NCBI GenBank assembly: GCA_963815775.1 | Contig: CAWFIB010000007.1 | Span: 1-64,000 of the forward strand | Direction: 5' to 3' | Length of the DNA: 64,000 nucleotides | Source: CAVVDY01 sp963815775 | GTDB lineage: Bacteria > Acidobacteriota > Terriglobia > Terriglobales > Acidobacteriaceae | Part shown: piece after piece, positions 53,760 through 61,046 of the stretch | Layout: each line of letters begins with the position of its first letter | Position numbering within the stretch: the stretch's first letter is position 1 | The notes under the pieces: model-generated | What the model saw: only the letters and a program-made list of their open reading frames with translations | The model's database searches: none | What the model was told of the DNA's origin: nothing | Position numbers and translations under genes: made by a program

Positions 53760-53853
53760 GTTGAAACGTACAACCCTGAGAATGGTCGTTTCAACGACGG
53801 CTATGCCCTCCGCGGAGCAATTCGCCCCTGCTTTGCGGAGGGTTCTTCGTTTT
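53760..53853 (+). ncRNA. Candidate structured RNA with terminator-like hairpin
   Basis: In the 575-bp gene-free spacer 53344-53918, GTTGAAACG (53760-53768) pairs with CGTTTCAAC (53787-53795). Directly after it, CCCTCCGC plus GGAGCA (53806-53819) pair with TGCTTT plus GCGGAGGG (53829-53842) using two wobble pairs, followed by a T-rich tail TTCTTCGTTTT. Two successive hairpins ending in a terminator-like element suggest a small RNA or a leader attenuator for the kdsC-like gene 66 bp downstream. I match it to no known RNA family. The first 400 bp of the spacer show nothing clear. Confidence 0.35.
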
Positions 53854-53918
53854 AAGCTTCGAGCTGTTGGTTTTCGGCTCGACGCTCGTAGCTCGCGGCT
53901 TCCTGCTACCATCTCTTC

Positions 53919-54554
53919 ATGCCCGATGAGCGCGCGCGCAAGATCAAGCTCATGCTGTTTGACGTAGATGGGGTCATGACGGATGGCACCATCTTCCTGT
54001 TTCCGGCGCCCGCCGGAGCGGCCGGCCACGGCACCCACGAACGCCGCGAGCAATTCGCCGACCAAGGCGGATTCGGTATTGCCAGCGCCAGCATGATGGA
54101 AGCCAAGGGCTTTAACGCGCACGACGGCACCGGCTTCTCGCTGCTGCGGCTGGGAGGAATCAAAGCCGGACTCATCACCAAGCGCATTTCCGAGACGGTC
54201 GTCCTGCGAGCCCGCGATCTGAAGATCGACATCCTCTACCAGGGCCAGCAGGACAAGGCCAAGGCATTCCGCGAGATCCTTGAGAAGTACGGCTATCGCG
54301 CGGAGGAAGTCTGCTTCGTCGGCGACGATGTGATCGACCTGCCGGTGATGCGATTATGCGGGCTGGCGATTGCGGTGAAGAACTCGCGCCCCCAGGTGCT
54401 GCGCGAAGCCCATTACGTCACTGAGCACGAAGGTGGACACGGTGCCGTGCGCGATGCCATCGAATACGTGCTCCAGGCACAGGGCTCGTTGCAGCGCGCC
54501 ATCGACGAATACATCGCCTCGCGCAGCACCGATCCGGCGACGAGGGTGCAGTGA
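53919..54554 (+). CDS. KdsC-like HAD phosphatase (KDO 8-phosphate phosphatase type)
   Basis: 211 residues. HAD motif I is FDVDGVMTDG with Asp15 and Asp17; motif II/III and IV segments are GLITKRISETVV, QDKAKAFREILEKYGYRAEE and VCFVGDDVIDLPVMRLCGLA. Lack of a large cap domain matches the tetrameric C0 KdsC group, which removes phosphate from KDO 8-phosphate for LPS core synthesis. Compared with KdsC, it has an unusual insertion of about 25 residues after motif I (APAGAAGHGTHERREQFADQ). A related N-acylneuraminate phosphatase role is possible. Other kds genes are not nearby, though lptD in the window supports LPS production. Confidence 0.85.
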   Translation: MPDERARKIKLMLFDVDGVMTDGTIFLFPAPAGAAGHGTHERREQFADQGGFGIASASMMEAKGFNAHDGTGFSLLRLGGIKAGLITKRISETVVLRARDLKIDILYQGQQDKAKAFREILEKYGYRAEEVCFVGDDVIDLPVMRLCGLAIAVKNSRPQVLREAHYVTEHEGGHGAVRDAIEYVLQAQGSLQRAIDEYIASRSTDPATRVQ

Positions 54555-54688
54555 CAGAAGTTGTCACTCGTCAGTTGTCCGTTCACGCTGCTGATCGATG
54601 CAGCGTCGATCGTCGTTACATTGGCCCGTGGCTTTGCTCACAGCCAGATTTTCGCTGATTAGATAACGATCGGTTCTCGCCACCAAAT

Positions 54689-54716
54689 GAAAAAAGCCGG
54701 GGACCTAGCCCCGGCT
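54689..54716 (-). terminator. Intrinsic terminator of the PEP-CTERM gene
   Basis: On the minus strand AGCCGGGG (54716-54709) pairs with CCCCGGCT (54702-54695), six-base loop, followed by a run of T (54694-54689). It lies 22 bp beyond the stop of the PEP-CTERM gene. Confidence 0.85.
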
Positions 54717-54738
54717 CGGAAGAGAAACTGCGACTCGA

Positions 54739-55332
54739 TTACAGGTTGATCCTGCGGCGCAATACACCAGCAAGTCCCAACGCTCCAGTGCCCAGCAACA
54801 CCAGGCTGCCCGGTTCGGGCACGGTGTTCATATAGGTCTGGAAAGCCAAGCTATAGCCGAAAAGCTGCGTGTAGTCGGTGAACTGGCCGTTCAGGTCGAG
54901 ATACAAGTCGCCACCGGAGTAGGGAATGGTGGAGCCGGCCAGGTTACAGCATCCCGGACCACCCGACACGTCGATGGTGAAGAAGTCGTTGGGGTTCAGG
55001 AAGATGCCCGCCGACGAAGTGTCGATGAAGGTACCACCGGGAGTAATGTCGGCGGTCGTCGTGAAGGAGTAGTTGCCCTGGAAGGGTGCCGGGCCAACTC
55101 CAATCTTAACGGTGTCGGTGTCGGTGCCGGAAATGGTATAAAGCGTGATGCCGGCCAGCGAGCCGCCGATACCCACGGTGATCTGCTGCTGCCACTCGAG
55201 GCCATCGTTCAAGCCCAGGCTGCCGAAGGGCTGATTATTCTGGTCGAGAATGATGTCGGCCTGCGCCGACACAGCAAACACAAGGAACGTTAACAGCAAT
55301 GCTAACGTGATGGTGATTGAGCCGCGTACCAC
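54739..55332 (-). CDS. PEP-CTERM sorting-domain exported protein
   Basis: 197 residues from GTG 55332, chosen for the very good ribosome site AGAGGAGG 5 bases upstream and a signal peptide at its start (TITLALLLTFLVFAVSAQA). The mature domain is beta-rich (FGSLGLNDGLEWQQQITVGI; GNYSFTTTADITPGGTFIDT). The C-terminus is a clear PEP-CTERM signal: VPEPGSLVLLGTGALGLAGV, then RRRINL. Exosortase cuts at this site and the protein is retained or released at the outer surface, often with exopolysaccharide. No exosortase gene is in the window. A terminator follows. The 336-bp spacer beyond its start, up to the helicase gene, shows no other gene. Confidence 0.92.
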   Translation of the reverse strand: MVRGSITITLALLLTFLVFAVSAQADIILDQNNQPFGSLGLNDGLEWQQQITVGIGGSLAGITLYTISGTDTDTVKIGVGPAPFQGNYSFTTTADITPGGTFIDTSSAGIFLNPNDFFTIDVSGGPGCCNLAGSTIPYSGGDLYLDLNGQFTDYTQLFGYSLAFQTYMNTVPEPGSLVLLGTGALGLAGVLRRRINL

Positions 55333-55668
55333 TGTTGCCTCCTCTTCGGCATTGGGTTTGCCGATCTGCCAACTCAAATTGGGTTAATCCAAAGTCTTCC
55401 CGTTTTCCCCGAAAGGTTCGCACGCCAACGGGAAGCAAGACTCTCGAAGAATTGTTCCTCCTCCTCCTCTGGGGAGGGTCGTGAAAACTCATGCTAAGCG
55501 AAGGGCCCCAGCACTTGTCACCGACACAGCACCCGCACTCCGAGTACAGCGGCCAGAGGGCCAACATTATAGGCCGGTTTGCGGTGCAGTGTAGAAAATT
55601 TTGCGCAAGCCGGCCTTCCGAGATGGGTTAACAGCGAACAATTGGCGAAACTTTGCTAGAATTCTTCA

Positions 55669-58600
55669 ATGCCTCCCAGCGCAGTTCCCGTCTCGCTTTC
55701 CTGGGCGCATCCGCTCGTGGCGGAGTGGTTTCTGGCGAAGTTCGGCTCGCCCACCGAGCCGCAGGCGCAAGGCTGGCCCGAGATCCTGGCCGGACGCACC
55801 ACACTCATCTCGGCGCCCACCGGTTCGGGCAAGACGCTGGCGGCCTTCCTCATTTGCATTGACCGCTTGGTGCGCAAGGCACTGGAAGGCGCACTGCTCG
55901 ACCGCACGGAAGTCCTGTACGTCTCCCCGCTGAAGGCGCTGGGCAACGACATCCAGAAGAACCTCGATGGCCCGCTGAGCGAGATCATTGCGCTGGCGGC
56001 TGAGCGTGGGCTGCTGATGCCGGAGATTCGCACCGCCGTTCGCAGCGGCGACACCCTGGTGAAAGAGCGGCGCCAGATGCTGCGCCGCCCGCCACACATC
56101 CTTGTCACTACGCCCGAATCGCTCTACATCCTTTTAACCGCCGACAGCAGCCGCGCCATCCTGCGCGATATTGAGACGGTGATCGTCGACGAGATTCACG
56201 CTGTGGCCGACGACAAGCGCGGAGCGCACCTGGCGATATCGCTTGAACGGCTTGACCTGCTGGCCAGGCAACCTACCCGCATCGGACTCTCGGCCACGCA
56301 GAAGCCCATCGAGGTGGTCGCGCATTTTCTGACCGGCAATGGCCGGCCCGCTCCGGCGATCGTCAACATTGGCCATCGCCGCACCATGGATCTTGCAGTC
56401 GAAGTGCCTGCGTCCGAGCTTGGGCCCATTGCGACCAACGAGATGTGGGGCGAAATTTACGACCGCATTGCCGAGTTGGCGTTGCAGCATCGCTCCACGC
56501 TGGTGTTCGTCAATACGCGCCGGCTTGCAGAGCGTGTGGCGTTGCACCTGAGCGAGCGGCTGGGTGAAGACCAGGTCGCGGCGCATCATGGATCGCTGGC
56601 GCGCAAGCTGCGTCTTGCCGCCGAGCGCAAGCTGAAGAACGGCGAAATTCGCGCCCTGGTGGCGACCGCTTCACTCGAGCTTGGCATCGACGTGGGCTTT
56701 GTCGATCTGGCCTGCCACATTAACTCGCCGCGCTCCATCGCCGTCACCTTGCAGCGCTTTGGCCGCTCGGGCCACTGGCGCGGCGCCGTTCCCAAGGGAA
56801 GGTTCTTCGCCACCACGCGCGACGATCTCGTCGAATGCGCCGCCACCATTCGCGCCATCAAGCATGGCGATCTTGACCGTCTCGAAGTGCCTCTTGCTCC
56901 GCTCGATATCCTGGCGCAGCAGATCGTGGCCATGTGCTGCTGCGAGGAGTGGGAGGAAGACGCGCTATTTGAAACCGTGCAGCGCGCCTATCCCTATCGC
57001 GATCTGACGCGCTCGGAGTACGAGCGCATTCTTGAAATGCTGTCGTTGGGAATCGCCGCTAAACGCGGGCGTTACGGCGCATATCTGTTCCGCGATCAGG
57101 TCAACCGTCGGTTGCGCGCGCGTCGCGGGGCCAGGCTGGCGGCCATCACCAGCGGGGGAGCGATTCCGGAGACGGCACTGTACTCCGTAATCGCGCAGCC
57201 CGACGAACTTGCTCTCGGTACTCTCGACGAAGACTTCGCAGTGGAGAGCAATGCCGGCGACATCATGCTGCTGGGCAACACCTCGTGGCGCATCAGGCGC
57301 GTGGAGTCGAACACCGGCCGGGTGCTGGTGGAAGACGCCCATGGTGCACCGCCCACCATTCCATTCTGGCGGGGCGAGGCTCCGGGCAGAACGGCGGAGC
57401 TGTCCCACAATGTAGGAGAGCTGCGCCGGACCTTAAGCGCAATGCTGCGCAACACTGCACCTTTGGCAGCGCCTCGGGCATTCGAGCAGGATCCTCCGGT
57501 GAAGGACGGTGAAAGCACCGGGCTTCAGCCCGGTGAAATCTGCGATTCCGTGAGTGGCTTTAGCCTAGGCGAGCCGCGGCTAAAGCCGGTACCCGAAAAC
57601 GACTCTTCGGCACGGCTGAAGCCGTGCCCTTCCACCGTAGGGGCTAAAGCCCAAGTTCAACCATCCGCACTTGGCGGGGCTGAAAGCCGTGCCCCTTCCA
57701 AGCCAAAGACCCGCCTGCGGGGCATTGGTTCAAGTCCTGAGGTACAGAGTGCGGTTGTGTGGCTGAAGGAGGAATGTGGGCTCGACGATGCCGGCGCCGA
57801 GCAACTGGTCGAGTACATCGTGAGTGGGCGTGCCGTGCTCGGCGATGTTCCCACGCAGCAGACCATCATTGCCGAGCGCTTCTTCGACGAAGGCGGCGGG
57901 ATGCAGCTTATCGTTCATGCACCCTTTGGAGCGCGCGTGAACAAGGCCTGGGGGCTCGCGCTACGCAAGCGCTTCTGCCGCTCGTTCAATTTTGAGTTGC
58001 AGGCTTCTGCAACTGACGACGGCCTGAACATCTCACTGGCCGAGCAGCACAGCTTTCCGCTGGGCGATGTCTTCCATTTTCTGCAACTGGAGACCTTCCG
58101 CGAAATCCTGGAACAGGCCGCGTTGGCTTCGCCCATCTTCAAGACCCGCTGGCGTTGGGACGCCAACCGCTCCCTGGCGTTGCTGCGCTTCCAGGGTGGC
58201 AAGAAAGTTCCAGCGCCGATTCAGCGCATTCGCAGCGACGATCTTCTGGCGTCGGTTTTCCCGGATGTGGCCGCCTGCTTTGAAAACCTCGAAGGCGACA
58301 TCAAGCTTCCCGACCACCCGTTGATCGACGAAGTGATGAAGGACGTTCTCACCGAGGCGATGGACATTGATGGCCTGCGGCGCGTGCTCACCGGCATTTA
58401 TGACGGCAGCATTCGCACTCTGGCGGTCGACACCCCGGTGCCATCGCAGTTTGCGCACGAGATTCTGAATGCCAACCCCTATGCATTCCTTGACGACGCT
58501 CCGCTGGAGGAGCGCCGTGCACGCGCCGTGCAGTTGCGCCGCATGTTGCCGGAGGCGGTGCTGAATGAGGTCGGCCGGCTCGATCAGGAGGCCATCGCGC

Positions 58601-59073
58601 ACGTCCGCGAGCAGGCGCGTCCTGAGGTCCGCGATGCCGACGAACTGCACGATGCGCTGCAAACCCTGGTTGCTTTGCCTGAGGACATCGCCGATGATGC
58701 CTGGCGCCAGGCGGCACTAAGCTGGCTGCCTTACCTTGCCGAGCTGCTGGAAAGCTGGCGCGTGGTGCGCGCCGTGGCCGGTGACCGGCGCTACTACGTT
58801 GCCTCCGAGCGCGCGGCGGAGTTCGCATTCATTTTTCCGGAAGCAAGTTTCGAGGTTGCGCCGCCGGACTTGCCTTCCCGCAGCGCCTCGCGCGACGACG
58901 CCCTGCTGGCCATGGTCCATGGCTGGATGATGCATTCGGGGCCGACGACTTCCGCTGCGCTGTCCTATTTATTAGGTCTCAGCACGGCTGAGGTCGAGCA
59001 GGCATTTGTTCCGGCTCGAAGCCGGTGGTTCCATCCTTCGCGGCAACTTTACCGGCAATGCCGCCGGCAATGA
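55669..59073 (+). CDS. lhr: Lhr-type DEAD/DEAH helicase, N-terminal part before frameshift
   Basis: Residues 1-1134 of a large helicase of about 1520. RecA-like domain 1 shows TTLISAPTGSGKTLAAFLIC (Walker A), VIVDEIHAVADDKRGAHLAI (DEIH) and IGLSATQKP (SAT). Domain 2 shows RSTLVFVNTRRLAERVAL, VAAHHGSLARKLR, ATASLELGIDVG and QRFGRSGHWRGAVP. A winged-helix and Lhr core region follow (PFWRGEAPGRTAELSHNVGE; FFDEGGGMQLIVHAPFGARV; WGLALRKRFCRSFNFELQAS). Lhr helicases unwind DNA or DNA:RNA hybrids in repair. Residues of about 612-684 come from palindromic repeats and are absent from normal Lhr. Near 59005-59015 the frame shifts by one base: the first frame ends at 59073 and the protein continues in another frame. 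Confidence 0.9.
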   Translation: MPPSAVPVSLSWAHPLVAEWFLAKFGSPTEPQAQGWPEILAGRTTLISAPTGSGKTLAAFLICIDRLVRKALEGALLDRTEVLYVSPLKALGNDIQKNLDGPLSEIIALAAERGLLMPEIRTAVRSGDTLVKERRQMLRRPPHILVTTPESLYILLTADSSRAILRDIETVIVDEIHAVADDKRGAHLAISLERLDLLARQPTRIGLSATQKPIEVVAHFLTGNGRPAPAIVNIGHRRTMDLAVEVPASELGPIATNEMWGEIYDRIAELALQHRSTLVFVNTRRLAERVALHLSERLGEDQVAAHHGSLARKLRLAAERKLKNGEIRALVATASLELGIDVGFVDLACHINSPRSIAVTLQRFGRSGHWRGAVPKGRFFATTRDDLVECAATIRAIKHGDLDRLEVPLAPLDILAQQIVAMCCCEEWEEDALFETVQRAYPYRDLTRSEYERILEMLSLGIAAKRGRYGAYLFRDQVNRRLRARRGARLAAITSGGAIPETALYSVIAQPDELALGTLDEDFAVESNAGDIMLLGNTSWRIRRVESNTGRVLVEDAHGAPPTIPFWRGEAPGRTAELSHNVGELRRTLSAMLRNTAPLAAPRAFEQDPPVKDGESTGLQPGEICDSVSGFSLGEPRLKPVPENDSSARLKPCPSTVGAKAQVQPSALGGAESRAPSKPKTRLRGIGSSPEVQSAVVWLKEECGLDDAGAEQLVEYIVSGRAVLGDVPTQQTIIAERFFDEGGGMQLIVHAPFGARVNKAWGLALRKRFCRSFNFELQASATDDGLNISLAEQHSFPLGDVFHFLQLETFREILEQAALASPIFKTRWRWDANRSLALLRFQGGKKVPAPIQRIRSDDLLASVFPDVAACFENLEGDIKLPDHPLIDEVMKDVLTEAMDIDGLRRVLTGIYDGSIRTLAVDTPVPSQFAHEILNANPYAFLDDAPLEERRARAVQLRRMLPEAVLNEVGRLDQEAIAHVREQARPEVRDADELHDALQTLVALPEDIADDAWRQAALSWLPYLAELLESWRVVRAVAGDRRYYVASERAAEFAFIFPEASFEVAPPDLPSRSASRDDALLAMVHGWMMHSGPTTSAALSYLLGLSTAEVEQAFVPARSRWFHPSRQLYRQCRRQ
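57516..57700 (+). repeat. REP-like palindrome cluster inside the helicase coding frame
   Basis: At least four perfect palindromes lie in 185 bp: CACCGGGC-TTCA-GCCCGGTG (57516-57535), GGCTTTAGCC...GGCTAAAGCC (57556-57565 and 57578-57587), GGCACGGCT-GA-AGCCGTGCC (57609-57628) and GGGCTAAAGCCC (57641-57652), followed by a GGGGC...GCCCC pair (about 57675-57694). The unit GGCTGAAGCC + GTGCCCTTCC matches the intergenic repeats at 50221 and 52012. The cluster is translated without a stop and keeps the helicase frame. Confidence 0.85.
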
Positions 59074-60226
59074 TCCCCACACCTGCGAGTGGTGCGAGCG
59101 GCGCCTGCTATCGCGCATTCACCATCTGACGGTCGCAACCCTTCGCAAGCAGATCGAGCCGGTCACCGCCGCGCAGTACATGAACTGGTTGCTGCGCTGG
59201 CAGCATGTGGCGCCGCAGTCGCAAGCTGCCGGCGAGCGGGGACTGCTTGAAGTCGTTCGTCAGTTGCAGGGTTTCGAAATCCCGGCGAACGCCTGGGAGC
59301 GGAATATTCTCGCCGGGCGCGTCAGCGATTACGATCCCGCGTACCTGGACCAGCTCTGCCTGACCGGAGCGGTGGGATGGGGACGGCTGTCGCCGCATCC
59401 CGCCACATTGGAGGATACGGGCGAGAGCCGGCGGCGCGTCGTACCGACCCGGGTGGCGCCGATCACGCTGTTCGTTCGTGAAGATGCCGACTGGATGCAG
59501 CCGCGCAGCCCCGAAAGCGAGCAGCGACAGGAGCAGATGCTGAGCCAACCTGGCCGGGCGGTGCTTGATCTCTTGCGCAAGCGTGGTGCCTCGTTCTTCC
59601 CCGACATCGTTCGCGGAACCGGAAAGCTGAAGGCTGAGGTCGAGACCGCGCTGTGGGAATTGGCGGCAGCGGGATTGGTGACCGCGGATGGCTTCCAGAA
59701 CCTGCGGTCCCTGATCAGCCCCAACCGCCGCAGTGGCGCGAGCGGCGTAACCAAGGTTGCGAAACCACGCAACACTGCGGGCCGGTGGTCGTTGCTTTAT
59801 ACGGATCCGCCGGCTGACCGTCAAAAGACAGTCGAGGCCACGTGCTGGATGCTGCTGCGCCGTTACGGCGTGGTGTTTCGCGACGTGCTGGCGCGCGAGT
59901 CGAACTTGCCGAAGTGGCGCGAGTTGCTGATCGCCTTCCGCCGCCTGGAAGATCGCGGCGAAGTGCGCGGAGGGCGCTTCGTGAAGGGATTCCTGGGCGA
60001 ACAATTCGCCCTGCCCGAAGCCGTCGAGTCGCTGCGCGCCATGCGCAACCGTCCGCCAAGCGGAGAGATCGTCACTGTCTCGGCGGCCGATCCACTCAAC
60101 CTGGTGGGCCTCATTGTTCCCGGCGAGCGCGTGCCCGCCATCTCGGGACGCTTCGTCAGCTTCCGCGACGGCGTTGCGGTGGACCCGCTGCTATCTACGA
60201 TGTTGCGCGAGGCCGCAGCGCAATGA
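59006..60226 (+). CDS. lhr: Lhr-type helicase, C-terminal part after frameshift
   Basis: About 400 residues continuing the Lhr protein in the frame one base over. The join fits if one T of the TTT at about 59010 is removed: ...STAEVEQA then LFRLEAGGSILRGNFTGNAA. The region holds the Lhr C-terminal domain (EWCERRLLSRIHHLTVATLR, YMNWLLRWQHVAPQ, GNILAGRVSDY-like ERNILAGRVSDYDPAYLDQL, FVREDADWMQP, GRWSLLYTDP, RYGVVFRDVLARESNLPKWR, LVGLIVPGERVPAISGRFVS). The first codon here is not a true start. A sequencing error, a recent mutation or programmed slippage would all explain the join. The stop overlaps the start of the next gene by 4 bp. Confidence 0.88.
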   Translation: MFRLEAGGSILRGNFTGNAAGNDPHTCEWCERRLLSRIHHLTVATLRKQIEPVTAAQYMNWLLRWQHVAPQSQAAGERGLLEVVRQLQGFEIPANAWERNILAGRVSDYDPAYLDQLCLTGAVGWGRLSPHPATLEDTGESRRRVVPTRVAPITLFVREDADWMQPRSPESEQRQEQMLSQPGRAVLDLLRKRGASFFPDIVRGTGKLKAEVETALWELAAAGLVTADGFQNLRSLISPNRRSGASGVTKVAKPRNTAGRWSLLYTDPPADRQKTVEATCWMLLRRYGVVFRDVLARESNLPKWRELLIAFRRLEDRGEVRGGRFVKGFLGEQFALPEAVESLRAMRNRPPSGEIVTVSAADPLNLVGLIVPGERVPAISGRFVSFRDGVAVDPLLSTMLREAAAQ

Positions 60227-60411
60227 GCACTCCGCCGTTGGTGCAAGGTGTGGACTACTACGTGGAAAACGGGTTGATGGTGTTCACCGCGTATTACCTA
60301 CGCAATCGCGGCTATTGCTGCCAGTCCGGATGCCGGCATTGCCCCTATGGATTCGTGAAGCCGGGAAACGAGCCGACCTGTTCGCAACGGGATGGCGAAA
60401 CAAGAGATTGA
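60223..60411 (+). CDS. Small Cys-rich protein (DUF5522-like)
   Basis: 62 residues; its ATG (60223-60225) overlaps the helicase TGA (ATGA). The core reads GLMVFTAYYLRNRGYCCQSG, CRHCPYGF, a pattern of four Cys and one His (CC...C..HC) found in short proteins of this group in many bacteria. The cysteines probably bind zinc or an iron-sulfur cluster. Function is unknown. Overlap with the helicase gene implies co-translation and a shared role, perhaps in DNA metabolism. Confidence 0.85.
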   Translation: MSTPPLVQGVDYYVENGLMVFTAYYLRNRGYCCQSGCRHCPYGFVKPGNEPTCSQRDGETRD

Positions 60412-60482
60412 ACCGCGGATTCACGCGGACGGTCGCGGATCTTGTTGATCTGCGGCAATCCGCGGCAATTAGCGGTTGATCT

Positions 60483-60881
60483 CTACTCCATGGTGTGAAC
60501 CTTTACCGGCTCGATCTTGTACAGCACGCGCTGTTCGCCGGGCTGCGCAAAGGGATATTTGTCTTTCCCCAAATACTTCTTCGCCATCTTGTCGATGTGA
60601 GCGGTAGCGCCATCCTGGGTAATCTCCGCTACCTTGCCGCGAACCTCCACGTAGCGGTAAGGGTTGTCGGGGTCCATCAGCGTGATGGCCACGCGCGGAT
60701 CGCGGCGCATGTTCTTGTCCTTCTGCCGGCCCAGGGCCGAGTTGACGATGACGCGGCCTTTCTCGTAGTCGACCCATACGGGCTGGGTTTGGGGTGAGCC
60801 ATCGGGCATGAGCGTAGTCAAGAAACCGAAGACCGGTTTGCTGAACAAGGGCATGTAGTTCTCAGGAATAGAAGCGGCCAT
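60483..60881 (-). CDS. PPOX-class flavin/F420-type oxidoreductase family protein
   Basis: 132 residues, the usual length of small split-barrel proteins of the pyridoxamine phosphate oxidase superfamily. Family marks: FGFLTTLMPDGSPQTQPVWV, VIVNSALGRQKDKNMRRDPR, VAITLMDPDNPYRYVEVRGK. The RQKDKNM/RRDPR segment lines the FMN or F420 phosphate site. TIGR03618/Rv1155-like proteins of this size often use F420; FMN is equally possible here. Cytoplasmic, substrate unknown. It is convergent with the DUF5522-like gene and read alone. Confidence 0.88.
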   Translation of the reverse strand: MAASIPENYMPLFSKPVFGFLTTLMPDGSPQTQPVWVDYEKGRVIVNSALGRQKDKNMRRDPRVAITLMDPDNPYRYVEVRGKVAEITQDGATAHIDKMAKKYLGKDKYPFAQPGEQRVLYKIEPVKVHTME

Positions 60882-60995
60882 GACAATCTCTCCTCGCTAG
60901 ATCTTACAACCGGGATTTGGAAGAACAACGGCAATTGGATTCGCGAAACGTTCTACGGGTTCAGGAATTGGCGCTCCAACGAACTGGGCAAAAAT

Positions 60996-61027
60996 AGGCC
61001 CGAGAACGCATGTCCCCGGGCTTTTTG
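60996..61027 (-). terminator. Bidirectional terminator-like hairpin after aminotransferase gene
   Basis: GCCCG (60998-61002) pairs with CGGGC (61017-61021) around a long loop; T-runs lie on both sides (TTTTT at 61022-61026 on plus; ATTTTT at 60995-60990 on minus). It sits 20 bp beyond the minus-strand aminotransferase stop. Confidence 0.5.
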
Positions 61028-61046
61028 TTAAACCTGCGGTCCTTAT

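Noticed and set aside
53595..54122. 175-codon minus-strand open frame over the kdsC-like start
   Set aside because: It overlaps the HAD active-site region antisense and has no domain; the plus-strand KdsC-like protein explains the sequence.
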